From Paenibacillus mendelii (lineage in GTDB: Bacteria; Bacillota; Bacilli; Paenibacillales; Paenibacillaceae): a stretch of 64,000 nt of DNA. Below, piece after piece: positions 43,999 to 53,384 of this stretch; position 1 is the first letter of the stretch; each line of letters begins with the position of its first letter. The notes beneath the pieces were generated by a model, which was not told where the DNA came from, did no database searches, and saw nothing but the letters and a program-made list of their open reading frames with translations. The position numbers and the translations under genes were made by a program. The DNA lies in assembly GCF_024498075.1 (NCBI RefSeq), contig NZ_JANHOF010000003.1, positions 310,001-374,000 of the forward strand, written 5' to 3'.

Positions 43999-44733
43999 GT
44001 GATGGAACGATGGGTATGGAAACGCGCGGCGGTTGTTGTGCTGCTTGCCTCGATGCTCGCCGGGTGCGGGAATGATGGCGGAGATGCCGTGACGGATACG
44101 GGACAAGCTGCGGCCGGTGTGCGCTCTGATGGAACGCAGCTTCAGCTTCCGGATCGGACGGCTGATCTTATGGGCAAGGTCGTCAGCGTAAGCGCGGAAT
44201 CAATCGTCCTTCAGAAATCAAAGACGCAGCCGGCTGATATGCCTGGCGGCGGAATGGGTTTCGGCGGCGGACAACGAGGTGACCGTGCAAGCAGACAGGG
44301 CACGGAGGGAGCGCCGGATGGTGACCGGCCGCAGCCACCTGAAGGAGCGCCTCAGGGCGACCAGCCGCAATCTCCAGCCGATGGCGAGCGGCCGCAGCAG
44401 CCGGAAGGCGGTACTGGTGAAGGCGGGATGCAGCCGCCGGAAGGCGGAACGCCGGACCCCGGCAGCGGGGCCAATAGAGGCCAGCGGGGCGGAGGCTTCG
44501 GCGGTCAAATGGAGTTTACGGACGAGCAGATGACGGTCAAGCTTACAGCGGATACTGCAATATTCGCGATGTCCTTCGGAGAAGGCGGGATGACGAATAA
44601 TCCCGTCCAGGCGGCTGATATCCAAATTGGCGATATTCTGACGGTATGGCTTGACTCGGATCAAGGAGCGGCATCCACGATTACGAAGACAACGATTCCA
44701 ACAAACATCGGGAAGGCGGAGGAGTTGCAATGA
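43999..44733 (+). CDS. Gly/Pro/Gln-rich lipoprotein of an efflux operon
   Basis: A 244-residue exported lipoprotein (lipobox SMLAGC). GTG 43999 or ATG 44002 is preferred over ATG 43978 since AGAGGTGG lies between. Residues ~85-165 are extreme low complexity (GGG, QPPEG, PQGDQPQ repeats). Two short ordered parts flank it: TADLMGKVVSVSAESIVLQK and IQIGDILTVWLD, resembling a small beta-barrel domain. It overlaps the adaptor gene by 4 nt. Function unknown; probably works with the adaptor-ABC pump. Confidence 0.78.
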   Translation: MMERWVWKRAAVVVLLASMLAGCGNDGGDAVTDTGQAAAGVRSDGTQLQLPDRTADLMGKVVSVSAESIVLQKSKTQPADMPGGGMGFGGGQRGDRASRQGTEGAPDGDRPQPPEGAPQGDQPQSPADGERPQQPEGGTGEGGMQPPEGGTPDPGSGANRGQRGGGFGGQMEFTDEQMTVKLTADTAIFAMSFGEGGMTNNPVQAADIQIGDILTVWLDSDQGAASTITKTTIPTNIGKAEELQ

Positions 44734-46157
44734 AGAAGTGGTGGCTGATTAGCATCGGTGTGCTGCTCGTCGCCGGTGCAGTATATGCTTATTTTGCATA
44801 CAAGAAAGAAGAACAGCCGGTTGCGGCTGCCGTCAACACGACGCAGGTCCGGAAGGGCACGCTCGAGGTGAGCGTCAGCGGTGCGGGGAGCATTCAAGTC
44901 GGGGATCGTAAGACGGTCACAGCGGGTAAACAAGGGACGATCAAAGAGGTGAAGGTGAAGGAAAACAGCATCGTCAAGAAAGGCGATGTTCTGATCGTTC
45001 TCGAAGGGGAGGACAATTCGGATCAAATTAAATCCGAAGAAGTAAACCTGGAGAAGAAGCTGCTGGAGCTGACCGACCTTCAGACCAGATACAAGAGCGG
45101 GACCGATACGAGTTCGCTGTCCAGCTTGGATCTATCGATGAAGAAGCAGAAGATCGATATCGAGCAGTCGCGCACATCGATAGCCAAGCTGAAAGAGAAG
45201 CAGGAGGAAATCTCCATTATCGCTCCGATCGGCGGTACAGTGAAGTCGTTAACCGCAGCAGAGGACGACGAGCTGACGCCTCAGACGCAAATCGCCGAAA
45301 TTGTGGATTATGCGAACTTGGAAATCGTAGTCAGCATCGATGAGCTCGACATTCCACAGGTAAAGGTGGGCCAATCGGCCGTCATCTCGGTCGAGGCGCT
45401 GACGGGGCAGACCTTCCAAGGGAAAGTAACCGCTATTGCGGATGAAGGTACGGCGAGCAACGGGGTTGCCACGTTCGATGTGACCATTGGTGTGGAAGCA
45501 TCCAAGGATGTGAAGGCAGGCATGTCGGCGGAAGCAAGCATTTCGATCGAGAAGAAAGAAAATACATTGATCCTGCCGATCGATGCCGTCCAGTCACTGG
45601 GAAATCGTTACATCGTCCTTCTCCCGGCGGGCACCTCGAACACAGGCGATCAAGCAGCCGGTCAAACGGGCGGACAAGCAGGAAGCGCTCCTGACGGTGA
45701 TGCGGGTGGTCAATCGAATGGCGCGGCTGGCAGTCAGCCAAGCACGCCGCCTGACGATCAGCAAGGCAGCAGAGCTGGAAGGCAAGGCGGCGATCAGCCG
45801 AGCGGCCAGATGGGATCGCAGCGCAGCGGTACGGCTCCAGGGTCTTCGAGTAGAGGCGCAGGTCGTTTCGGTTCAGGAACGCCGCAGCAAATCGAGGTCG
45901 GCATTCATAATGAGGACTACATCGAAGTCGTGTCCGGTTTGAAGGAAGGTGACTTGGTTATTATGCCTACTGTCGTGACCAGCTCGAGCACCAGCCAGCA
46001 GCCGCAGGGGGGATTATCCGGCCTCGGCGGTATGGGCGGAATTGGCGGTGGAGGCGGGTTCCCGGGGGGCGGCTTCGAGGGCGGTGGTGCCCGCTCCGGC
46101 GGTACTGGCGGCACCCGTGCGGGTGCTGGTCAAACCGGAGGCGGAGGAGGACGGTAG
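44730..46157 (+). CDS. MacA/HlyD-type efflux periplasmic-adaptor-like protein
   Basis: A 475-residue adaptor. N-terminal membrane anchor (residues 5-21). A lipoyl/barrel-sandwich half-motif (GSIQVGDRKTVTAGKQGTIKEVKV) is followed by a hairpin coiled coil (EEVNLEKKLLELTDLQTRYK) and IAPIGGTVKSLT. The beta-barrel follows (VKAGMSAEASISIEKKENTLILP). Residues ~300-385 and the last 45 are Gly/Gln/Ser-rich low complexity, like the preceding lipoprotein. It would link the ABC permease to the wall side. The ATPase gene starts right after its stop. Confidence 0.9.
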   Translation: MKKWWLISIGVLLVAGAVYAYFAYKKEEQPVAAAVNTTQVRKGTLEVSVSGAGSIQVGDRKTVTAGKQGTIKEVKVKENSIVKKGDVLIVLEGEDNSDQIKSEEVNLEKKLLELTDLQTRYKSGTDTSSLSSLDLSMKKQKIDIEQSRTSIAKLKEKQEEISIIAPIGGTVKSLTAAEDDELTPQTQIAEIVDYANLEIVVSIDELDIPQVKVGQSAVISVEALTGQTFQGKVTAIADEGTASNGVATFDVTIGVEASKDVKAGMSAEASISIEKKENTLILPIDAVQSLGNRYIVLLPAGTSNTGDQAAGQTGGQAGSAPDGDAGGQSNGAAGSQPSTPPDDQQGSRAGRQGGDQPSGQMGSQRSGTAPGSSSRGAGRFGSGTPQQIEVGIHNEDYIEVVSGLKEGDLVIMPTVVTSSSTSQQPQGGLSGLGGMGGIGGGGGFPGGGFEGGGARSGGTGGTRAGAGQTGGGGGR

Positions 46158-46886
46158 ATGGACGCGAAACAAACGAATCGTGAACCGTTAATCCGAATTG
46201 AGCAGCTGTCGAAGCAGTATAAACTCGGCGGCGAAACAGTCCATGCGCTGAGCGATATTTCGATTCGCGTTAACCATGGCGATTTTGTCGCCATCATCGG
46301 CCCCTCGGGTTCAGGGAAGTCAACGCTGATGAACGTGATCGGCTGCCTGGATTCGCCGACGACGGGCAGTTATTGGCTAGATAGCGAGGAAGTGAGCCGG
46401 CTGAAGGAAAATAAGCTGGCCGAGATCCGGAATCGTAAAATCGGCTTTATTTTTCAAGGATTCAATCTGCTAAGTAAGCTCTCCGCGCTCGAGAATGTGG
46501 AGCTGCCTCTTATCTACCGCGGTGTACCGGCCAAGCTGCGCAAGGAACAGGCTGTAGAAGCGCTCAGCAAGGTCGGGCTTGAAGACCGGGTTCATCATAA
46601 GCCAAGCGAGCTGTCCGGCGGTCAGCAGCAGCGTGTCGCTATTGCCAGAGCACTTGCGGGCAATCCTCCGATACTGCTCGCGGATGAACCGACGGGCGCG
46701 CTGGATACCCGCACCGGCGTTGAAGTGATGGGGCTTATGAAGCAGCTGAACAAGCAGGGGCATACGATTGTCCTGATCACGCATGACTTGTCGATATCGC
46801 AGCAGGCCGGCCGCTTCATCCGGATTCAAGATGGACGCATCAGCGAGGAAGGCGGTGAGATGCGTGAACGTCGGGCAAGCCCTTAA
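46158..46886 (+). CDS. ABC transporter ATPase (MacB/LolD type)
   Basis: A 242-residue nucleotide-binding subunit. Walker A GPSGSGKST, Q-loop FQGFNLL, signature LSGGQQQR, Walker B ILLADEPTGALD, H-loop LITHD are all intact. It energises the MacB-like permease whose gene overlaps it by 23 nt. The start codon directly follows the adaptor stop, with GGAGGAGG in the adaptor's end as SD. Export of peptides, antibiotics or lipids is likely. Confidence 0.95.
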   Translation: MDAKQTNREPLIRIEQLSKQYKLGGETVHALSDISIRVNHGDFVAIIGPSGSGKSTLMNVIGCLDSPTTGSYWLDSEEVSRLKENKLAEIRNRKIGFIFQGFNLLSKLSALENVELPLIYRGVPAKLRKEQAVEALSKVGLEDRVHHKPSELSGGQQQRVAIARALAGNPPILLADEPTGALDTRTGVEVMGLMKQLNKQGHTIVLITHDLSISQQAGRFIRIQDGRISEEGGEMRERRASP

Positions 46887-48036
46887 AATGGCGGTAAAAA
46901 GCATTCTAGGCAACAAAATGAGATCCCTGCTGACGATGCTTGGCATCATTATTGGCGTAACGGCGGTCATCGCGCTGGTATCCCTCGGACAAGGCGCGAC
47001 GAAGGCCGTTACGGATCAGGTTGCGAGTCTTGGCACCAATCTGTTGACCGTCAATATAACGGGACGCGGATCCACGACGACGATTAGCTATAAGGAAGCG
47101 GAAGAGCTGGCAAATATAGAGGGAGTTGAGTATTCCGCACCCGCCAATACGCAGAACGGGAACGTGAAGTTCGGCACCACCAGCATCAGTGTCAGTGTGG
47201 TCGGGACGACACCGGATTACGCGGACGTACGGGACTATCAGCTTGCAGCCGGCCGGTTTGTCTCCCAGATCGATATGGATTATTATCAGAAAATTGCACT
47301 GATCGGATCGAGCACCGCAGAGGAATTGTTCGCGGGGGAGAATCCGGTTGGACAGACCGTTCTCATTAACGGCATTCGCTATAAAGTGGTTGGATTGCTG
47401 GCGGAGAAGGGAGACTCCCTCAGCGGCTCGAACGACGATGTCGTCATTATTCCGATCACCTCCTCTGAGAGACTGTTTAAGTCCAAGGGGGTTAAGACGA
47501 TCTATGTGCAGGTCAAGGAACCGGAACAGATGGACGCGGTTGTGGCCGAGTTGGAGGCAGGGCTGACCAAAACCTTCCGGGGCAACGAGAACAGCTACCG
47601 GGTGTTTAACCAACAGGATGTGCTGGATTCGTTCAGCAGCATATCTTCCACCCTCTCGCTTGCGCTCGGAGGAATCGCGGCGATATCGCTGCTCGTAGGC
47701 GGGATCGGTATTATGAATATTATGCTTGTCTCTGTAACGGAACGCACGCGGGAGATCGGCATTCGCAAAGCGATCGGGGCGAAGAAAAAGGATATCATGA
47801 TCCAGTTCTTGATCGAATCCATTGCCCTTAGCGGGCTGGGCGGTCTGCTTGGCGTCGGCCTGGGAATCGGTATTGCCCAGGTTGCCTCGAAGGCATTGAA
47901 CATGGGGGTGTCACTGTCGATTCCGATCATGGTACTCGCCTTTGGCTTCTCCGTCTTCATTGGCGTCGTATTCGGCTTGTTCCCAGCCAACAAGGCCTCG
48001 AACTTGAAACCGATCGAAGCGTTACGATTCGAGTGA
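46864..48036 (+). CDS. MacB-like ABC permease
   Basis: A 390-residue FtsX/MacB permease. TM1 near 20-42 (LLTMLGIIIGVTAVIALVSLG), then a large extracytoplasmic MacB core domain (~45-265), then three more helices (about 275-300, 325-350, 360-380), with GIGIMNIMLVSVTERTREIGIRKAIG in the usual place before the third. Start set at GTG 46864 with GGTGAG upstream, inside the ATPase gene; an upstream frame to 46783 is not family-like. Strong terminator follows. Confidence 0.93.
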   Translation: MNVGQALKMAVKSILGNKMRSLLTMLGIIIGVTAVIALVSLGQGATKAVTDQVASLGTNLLTVNITGRGSTTTISYKEAEELANIEGVEYSAPANTQNGNVKFGTTSISVSVVGTTPDYADVRDYQLAAGRFVSQIDMDYYQKIALIGSSTAEELFAGENPVGQTVLINGIRYKVVGLLAEKGDSLSGSNDDVVIIPITSSERLFKSKGVKTIYVQVKEPEQMDAVVAELEAGLTKTFRGNENSYRVFNQQDVLDSFSSISSTLSLALGGIAAISLLVGGIGIMNIMLVSVTERTREIGIRKAIGAKKKDIMIQFLIESIALSGLGGLLGVGLGIGIAQVASKALNMGVSLSIPIMVLAFGFSVFIGVVFGLFPANKASNLKPIEALRFE

Positions 48037-48067
48037 ACGACCTTCAAAAAGAATGATGATGAATACG

Positions 48068-48106
48068 AAGACACCTTCTGCGTGAAAAGTAGAAGGTGTC
48101 TTTGTT
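48068..48106 (+). terminator. Intrinsic terminator of the efflux operon
   Basis: Perfect 12-bp stem AAGACACCTTCT / AGAAGGTGTCTT followed by TGTTATT. Confidence 0.88.
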
Positions 48107-48189
48107 ATTCGCTAACTTTATAAGTTCCTGAGAAAGGTACAAACAGTGGAGCAGGAAGAATGATTCTGGAGAAGCGGTAGCGGTTGCGT

Positions 48190-48212
48190 AAGAACATTCT
48201 GCCTGCGCAGCG
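48190..48212. repeat. Dispersed intergenic repeat, copy B
   Basis: Same 23 bp as 18918-18940, in the gap between the efflux operon terminator and the convergent MFS gene. Confidence 0.6.
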
Positions 48213-48237
48213 AGTTGTACTAAATAATAGGTTCATT

Positions 48238-49446
48238 TTATACAGGCTGAGCATGCTGCTTCTGAACGGCGTCCTCAAGCCGCTGCTTCTTTAGCAGCAG
48301 TGCCGCGATGATCAGCATGGATCCATTGATGATGAATACCCAGCGGATTGGAATCCATCCGCCGAGCACACCGCCGATCATGGGACCGAGCATGGTCGCG
48401 AGCTGGGTGCCGGATTGGTTCAGGCTGAAGGCGCGGCCGCGGAAGGCGGGCTCGGTCACCTTGACGATCATGGCGTTGATCGATGGATAAACGGCTGCGA
48501 AGAACAAGCCGTACACGAAACGGAGTATTCCGAATTCGACGTAATGACCGACGAAGAATTGCAGAATATTCCCGATACCGCCTCCGAGCAGGCCGATAAA
48601 GAGCACGTTGGAGAAGCCGATTCGGCTGCCGACCTTTCCCCATCGGGGAGCGGCGAGCAGCGTGGCAATCCCGACCGCCGAGAAGATAATCCCCGATTTG
48701 AGAGAAGCATCCCCTTGTTCCACGCCCAGCTTCAGAATGTAAACCGTTAAGAGCGGCTCCAGAATCATGACGGAGAAAGTTCCGAGCGCGGCCACACTTA
48801 ATATGGTGACGAATATCCGATTGGATAATGCCTGCTTTAAGTCATCGCGTATCGAAGGGCGCGAGGCTGAGCGGTTGAAATTCGTTTCTTTCGCAAATAG
48901 GGTAGCAATAAGAGCCGCAACGAGCACCACACCACCCGAGAACAGAAACGCCTCGCGATTTCCCCAGTAATGGCTCACGACACCGCCAACCAGCGGACCC
49001 AAGATCCCTCCGGTCGCACCGGCCGTCGCCATGATACCCAGCGCATAGCCCGTCTTCTCCTCCGGCGTATTGGTCGCCACAAGCGCGATTGCCGCGGGCA
49101 CGTAGCCTGCCAGCAGCCCTTGAAAGATTCGGAGCAGCAGGAACAGGTATGGGTCATGAATGAAGAAGGTAAGCGCATATAGAACGGCAAGACTGAAGCC
49201 CGAACGAATAAGCATCGGCTTACGGCCATACTTATCGGCCAGCGATCCCCAGAAAGGGGAGATGAGTGCACTCGCTAGAAACGTTATGCCGAATGCGAAT
49301 CCGGACCATAACTCCAAGTGGCTGTTAATGCCGAGCTCCGTGTTAAGAAAGATAGGGATGAACGGAATTGAAATCGAATAAGCGGTGCTGCAAAAGAAAA
49401 CGCCCGTCCATAACACGATTAAATTTCGTTTCCACGAAAACCCCAT
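48238..49446 (-). CDS. MFS transporter, DHA1-type drug efflux
   Basis: A 402-residue 12-helix antiporter. Motif A is seen as GSLADKYGRKPML between helices 2 and 3, and motif C-like glycine-rich GATGGILGPLVGGV in helix 5. ATG 49446 fits GAGGAT 9 nt upstream better than the GTG at 49455. It probably exports a drug-like compound with proton exchange. It is a single gene convergent with the ABC efflux operon, which shares no clear control sequence with it. Confidence 0.9.
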   Translation of the reverse strand: MGFSWKRNLIVLWTGVFFCSTAYSISIPFIPIFLNTELGINSHLELWSGFAFGITFLASALISPFWGSLADKYGRKPMLIRSGFSLAVLYALTFFIHDPYLFLLLRIFQGLLAGYVPAAIALVATNTPEEKTGYALGIMATAGATGGILGPLVGGVVSHYWGNREAFLFSGGVVLVAALIATLFAKETNFNRSASRPSIRDDLKQALSNRIFVTILSVAALGTFSVMILEPLLTVYILKLGVEQGDASLKSGIIFSAVGIATLLAAPRWGKVGSRIGFSNVLFIGLLGGGIGNILQFFVGHYVEFGILRFVYGLFFAAVYPSINAMIVKVTEPAFRGRAFSLNQSGTQLATMLGPMIGGVLGGWIPIRWVFIINGSMLIIAALLLKKQRLEDAVQKQHAQPV

Positions 49447-49647
49447 TCGTATCACATCCTCATGCTGAGACTAACGTACTGTTGTCTAATGCTTTCCTAT
49501 GGTTGTATCGGTTGAAATCGGTCATTCTATCATACACCTAATTGGTCCATGTTGGTAAAGTCAAAAGGTCCAAGTTTAAGGTCCTTACCCGTCCGGCATA
49601 ATGAAGCTTGTAGAGAAGTAGTCCACAGCGGAAGGGTGAAGGATGTC

Positions 49648-50562
49648 ATGAAGATGGATTGTGTAATCGTTGGCGGAGGAATTGCTGGCCTGCAGGCAGC
49701 TGTTCAGCTGGGCAGATATAAGCGGAGCGTATTGGTGATCGATGCCAATGACGGGCGCTCCGTCATATGCCGCAACTATAACAACATACTGGGATGGCCA
49801 GACGGGATAAGCGGCATGGAGCTGCGGGAGCGGGGACGAAGACAAGCCGAGAAGCTGGGTGTTTCGTTCTTACAGGCCAGAGTGGAGCGTGCGGAACAGA
49901 CAGGAGACTTCTTTCAACTGACGACGGACGGCGGCGCGCGCATTCTGGCGGACCGGCTGCTGCTGTCAACCGGGATCGTGGATCGGCTTCCTGATCTGCC
50001 TGGACTGCTGCCCTGTCTCGGGCGCAGCATCTTCGTCTGCCCGGACTGTGACGGTTATGAAATAACCGGCAAGAGAACGGTCATTCTTGGCTCGGGTCCG
50101 GTCGGCGCGGACATGGCGTTCACGCTTGCTTATTGGTCTCGTGATCTGATCTATATTAATCATGAGGCTGCCGACATTAATGATGCGCAGCGCGACCAGT
50201 TGTCATCTGTTGGAATCGAGTATATCCCTGAACCGGTCTCCTGCCTGGAGGAGGTGGAAGGGAACCTTCGCGGAGTTGTGCTGAAGAGCGGCAGACGGAT
50301 TACAGCGGATAGGGGCTTCGTCGCTTTTGGCGGCAATCAAGTTCGATCGGAGCTGGCACACCAGCTGGGTATCCATCTCATGGACAACAAACATATTCGG
50401 GTAGATCCTCGTACTAAAATGACCCAAGTCACGAACGTCTGGAGCGCGGGTGACGTTGTGGCGCATTCCGAACAGGTTACGATTGCAATGGGGGATGGGG
50501 CGCAGGCAGCCATATGGATGCATAAGAGCTTGCTTGGCATCCCGGTGCCGGTCAGCGATTAG
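49648..50562 (+). CDS. Thioredoxin-reductase-like FAD/NAD(P) oxidoreductase with CPDC motif
   Basis: A 304-residue flavoprotein. The FAD site is VIVGGGIAGLQAAVQLG, the NAD(P) site is VILGSGPVGADMAF, and the C-terminal FAD motif is NVWSAGDV. The redox pair is Cys131-Pro-Asp-Cys134, in place of the CATC of true thioredoxin reductase. It may reduce another small thiol protein, or act like the Bacillus YumC/HI-type homologues. ATG 49648 follows GAAGGAT. It is a single gene divergent from the MFS gene. Confidence 0.88.
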   Translation: MKMDCVIVGGGIAGLQAAVQLGRYKRSVLVIDANDGRSVICRNYNNILGWPDGISGMELRERGRRQAEKLGVSFLQARVERAEQTGDFFQLTTDGGARILADRLLLSTGIVDRLPDLPGLLPCLGRSIFVCPDCDGYEITGKRTVILGSGPVGADMAFTLAYWSRDLIYINHEAADINDAQRDQLSSVGIEYIPEPVSCLEEVEGNLRGVVLKSGRRITADRGFVAFGGNQVRSELAHQLGIHLMDNKHIRVDPRTKMTQVTNVWSAGDVVAHSEQVTIAMGDGAQAAIWMHKSLLGIPVPVSD

Positions 50563-50639
50563 AATGAAATCCTTTTTTTAGGCCACACTAAACGAACCAT
50601 AATTTCACACCCTTGTCCGGCGTATTAAAAGGAGAACCA

Positions 50640-52172
50640 ATGAGCACAAACGCAGTGAATTCGGATACGGACGTACACTTGCTTCCTTGTCTTGATGATA
50701 ATATTGCCATGATTCAAAGCGCGCTGGGCGGCAGTCCGGATCTCATCGTGAAGGGCTTCAAATGGGGGGATCAATGGCGGGCAGCCCTGCTCTTCATCGA
50801 TGGAATGGTGGACGCGACCCAAATGCATGAAATGATCGTCGAGCCCTTGCTCTCCTTGAGAAAAGACGATGTTCCTTTTGAGCCGTCACCAGGAATTGAC
50901 GCGCTGCATGCGCTCAAAGACCATGTGCTCTCAGCCGCTAATGTGAGCGTCGTGGACCAGCCGGCCCTGTTATTCAATTCCATGTTCTCCGGAGACGCTG
51001 TCCTTCTGCTGGATGGATCGGCCTCGGCGCTGCGAATCGATGTCTTCGGCATTGAGGAGCGGCCGGTAGGCGAGCCGATCACCCAATCGGTTATTCGCGG
51101 CCCGATGGAAGCCTTCACGGAGAACTATCGTAAGAATGTCGTTCTAATCCGCCGCAGAATCAAAGACCCGAACCTATGGATTGAATCCAGACTAATCGGC
51201 AAAGTGACGAAGACACAGGTAGGAATCATGTATTTGCGCAATGTGGCGGATGACAAGATCGTTCAAGAAGTTCGCCAGCGTCTGGACCGGATTGATATTG
51301 ATGGAATTCTGGAGAGCGGTTATATCGAGGAATTAATACAAGACCGGACGATAACCCCGTTCCCGACGTTGAACAATTCGGAGCGGCCCGATGCGGTCGC
51401 GGCAGCTCTGCTGGAAGGAAGGGTGGCGATTGTTGTTGATGGCACCCCCTTCGTCCTGACGGTGCCCGGTTTATTCGTCCATTTCTTTCAATCGGTGGAG
51501 GACTATTATCAGCGTGCCGATATCGGTACGCTGCTGCGGGTAATCCGGTTTATAAGCTTCTTCATTGCCATGCTGGCACCGTCTTTTTATATTGCGGTCT
51601 CGACCTTTCATCAGGAGATGCTCCCAACAGGGCTGTTAATCAATTTGGCCGCCCAACGGGAAGGGGTGCCGTTCCCGGCTTTCATTGAAGCGCTGCTGAT
51701 GGAAGTAACCTATGAAATATTGCGGGAAGCGGGGGTCAGAATGCCGCGTACGGTTGGTCAAGCCGTATCGATCGTCGGTACGCTGGTCATCGGGCAAGCA
51801 GCGGTTGATGCGGGTATTGTATCGGCGGCGATGGTCATTATCGTTTCCATTACAGCGATTGCCAGTTATGTGATCCCCACCGCGAATATGTCCATTACGG
51901 TAAGGATGATCCGTTTCGTGCTCATGGGGTTATCTGCCTCCTTCGGCATGTACGGCATGCTGATTGGCATCATAGGAATGGTTGTGCATTTATGCACGCT
52001 TCGTTCGTTTGGCGTTCCATATATGCTGCCGTTCGGGCCTTTCGTAATGAGCGATCAGAAGGATACATTATTCCGTCTGCCCTGGTCGAGAATGATCATG
52101 CGTCCTAGTCTGATGAATCATGAGAATCCGCGGAGGCAGCGAAAAAAACCTGCGGCAAGCAAGGGGGAGTAG
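50640..52172 (+). CDS. GerA-family spore germination receptor subunit A
   Basis: A 510-residue inner-spore-membrane protein. The N-terminal soluble half has the GerA pattern (SPDLIVKGFKWGDQWRAALLFIDGMVD in part; PVGEPITQSVIRGPMEAFTEN in part; DPNLWIESRLIGK). The C-terminal half has about five membrane helices and the segment RADIGTLLRVIRF. ATG 50640 follows AAAGGAG by 6 nt. TGAAAT at 50565 with CACTAAA at 50586 could be a sporulation-type (sigma-G) promoter, weakly. First gene of a four-gene receptor operon. Confidence 0.94.
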   Translation: MSTNAVNSDTDVHLLPCLDDNIAMIQSALGGSPDLIVKGFKWGDQWRAALLFIDGMVDATQMHEMIVEPLLSLRKDDVPFEPSPGIDALHALKDHVLSAANVSVVDQPALLFNSMFSGDAVLLLDGSASALRIDVFGIEERPVGEPITQSVIRGPMEAFTENYRKNVVLIRRRIKDPNLWIESRLIGKVTKTQVGIMYLRNVADDKIVQEVRQRLDRIDIDGILESGYIEELIQDRTITPFPTLNNSERPDAVAAALLEGRVAIVVDGTPFVLTVPGLFVHFFQSVEDYYQRADIGTLLRVIRFISFFIAMLAPSFYIAVSTFHQEMLPTGLLINLAAQREGVPFPAFIEALLMEVTYEILREAGVRMPRTVGQAVSIVGTLVIGQAAVDAGIVSAAMVIIVSITAIASYVIPTANMSITVRMIRFVLMGLSASFGMYGMLIGIIGMVVHLCTLRSFGVPYMLPFGPFVMSDQKDTLFRLPWSRMIMRPSLMNHENPRRQRKKPAASKGE

Positions 52173-52178
52173 TCTATC

Positions 52179-53378
52179 ATTCGCATCTTTCTCACCACAA
52201 TGGCATGTCTGCTCGTCTGTGGTCTTCTATCCGGATGTTGGAATCGCCGCGAATTGAATACGTTGGGTATACAGCTTGGTACGGCGATCGACAAGAAGGA
52301 CGGACAATATCAAGTTGCCGTTCAGGTTGTCGATCCAGCGGAGGTAGCCTCCAAATCGAAAGGCGGCTCCAAGCGAGTCCCGGTTACCATGTATCATGCA
52401 ACAGCGCCGACTATATTCGAAGCGTACCGCAAGCTGACGACGACGAGTCCGCGCAAAATATATGCCAGTCATATCCGCGTACTCGTCTTGGGGGAATCGC
52501 TGGCAAGAGATGGGATTGCGAAGGTGCTCGATCTTCTGTGGCGGGACACGGAGCTTAGAACCGACTTTTACATTATGGTCGCGAATGGGACGGAGGCCAA
52601 GAATGTACTCAAAATCTTGACTCCCCTTGAAGACATACCTGCCACTAAGCTGTATAAGTCGCTTGATACCTCCTCCAAAGCGTGGGCGGTTACGAACCCC
52701 TTCACAATGGATCAGTTAATCGAACAATTGGTATCGGAAGGAAGAAACCCGGTCTTGACCGGCATTCGAATCATCGGGGATCAGGAGAAGGGCGAGAAGC
52801 AGTCCAACGTGGAGTCCATTGATCCTGCTACCCAGTTAAAGTTTTCGAAGCTGGCCGTGTTTAGGGAGGACCGGTTAATCGGATGGCTTAACGAAGAGGA
52901 GAGCAAAGGCTACAACTACATTATGGGGAATGTCAAAAGCACCGTCGGCCATGTGTCCTGCCCGGATGGTGGTTATCTCGATTTGGAGGGGATCTATTTC
53001 GATACCGAAGTGAAGGGAAACGTGAAGAACGGAGAACCGGTCATCGAGGTTAAGATGAAAACGCTGGGGAATATTGCTGATGTGGAGTGCGATATCAACG
53101 TCGAAGACGTGAAGACGATTGAATGGCTTGAGGATGAGGAGGAAAAGAAGTTGACGATGCTGATGAGAAAATCAGTTGAGGTGGTGCAGAAAAAGTTCAA
53201 GGTCGATGCCTTTGGATTTGGAGAAGCCATCTACCGTTCGAATCCTAAAGCATGGAAGAAACTCAAGCCGGATTGGGAGGAGCGGTTTTCCCGGCTGAAG
53301 GTGAACATCAGCGTGGACGCTCGTATTCAAGGTACGGGGACTGTGACCAATTCCATATTGGGCGATGTAAGGGAATGA
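52179..53378 (+). CDS. GerC-family spore germination lipoprotein, probably with a non-AUG start
   Basis: Subunit C of the germinant receptor, a lipoprotein with lipobox GLLSGCW and the family start WNRRELNTLGIQLGTAIDK. Three GerAC domains follow to residue ~385. ATG 52200 gives a very short signal without basic residue and has no SD. AAGGGGGAG at 52161-52169 instead points to ATT 52179 (or ATC 52176), adding IRIFLTT with an Arg. If right, this is a rare AUU/AUC start or a mutated ATG. Length from ATT is 399 residues. Confidence 0.88.
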   Translation: MRIFLTTMACLLVCGLLSGCWNRRELNTLGIQLGTAIDKKDGQYQVAVQVVDPAEVASKSKGGSKRVPVTMYHATAPTIFEAYRKLTTTSPRKIYASHIRVLVLGESLARDGIAKVLDLLWRDTELRTDFYIMVANGTEAKNVLKILTPLEDIPATKLYKSLDTSSKAWAVTNPFTMDQLIEQLVSEGRNPVLTGIRIIGDQEKGEKQSNVESIDPATQLKFSKLAVFREDRLIGWLNEEESKGYNYIMGNVKSTVGHVSCPDGGYLDLEGIYFDTEVKGNVKNGEPVIEVKMKTLGNIADVECDINVEDVKTIEWLEDEEEKKLTMLMRKSVEVVQKKFKVDAFGFGEAIYRSNPKAWKKLKPDWEERFSRLKVNISVDARIQGTGTVTNSILGDVRE

Positions 53379-53384
53379 TGCGCC

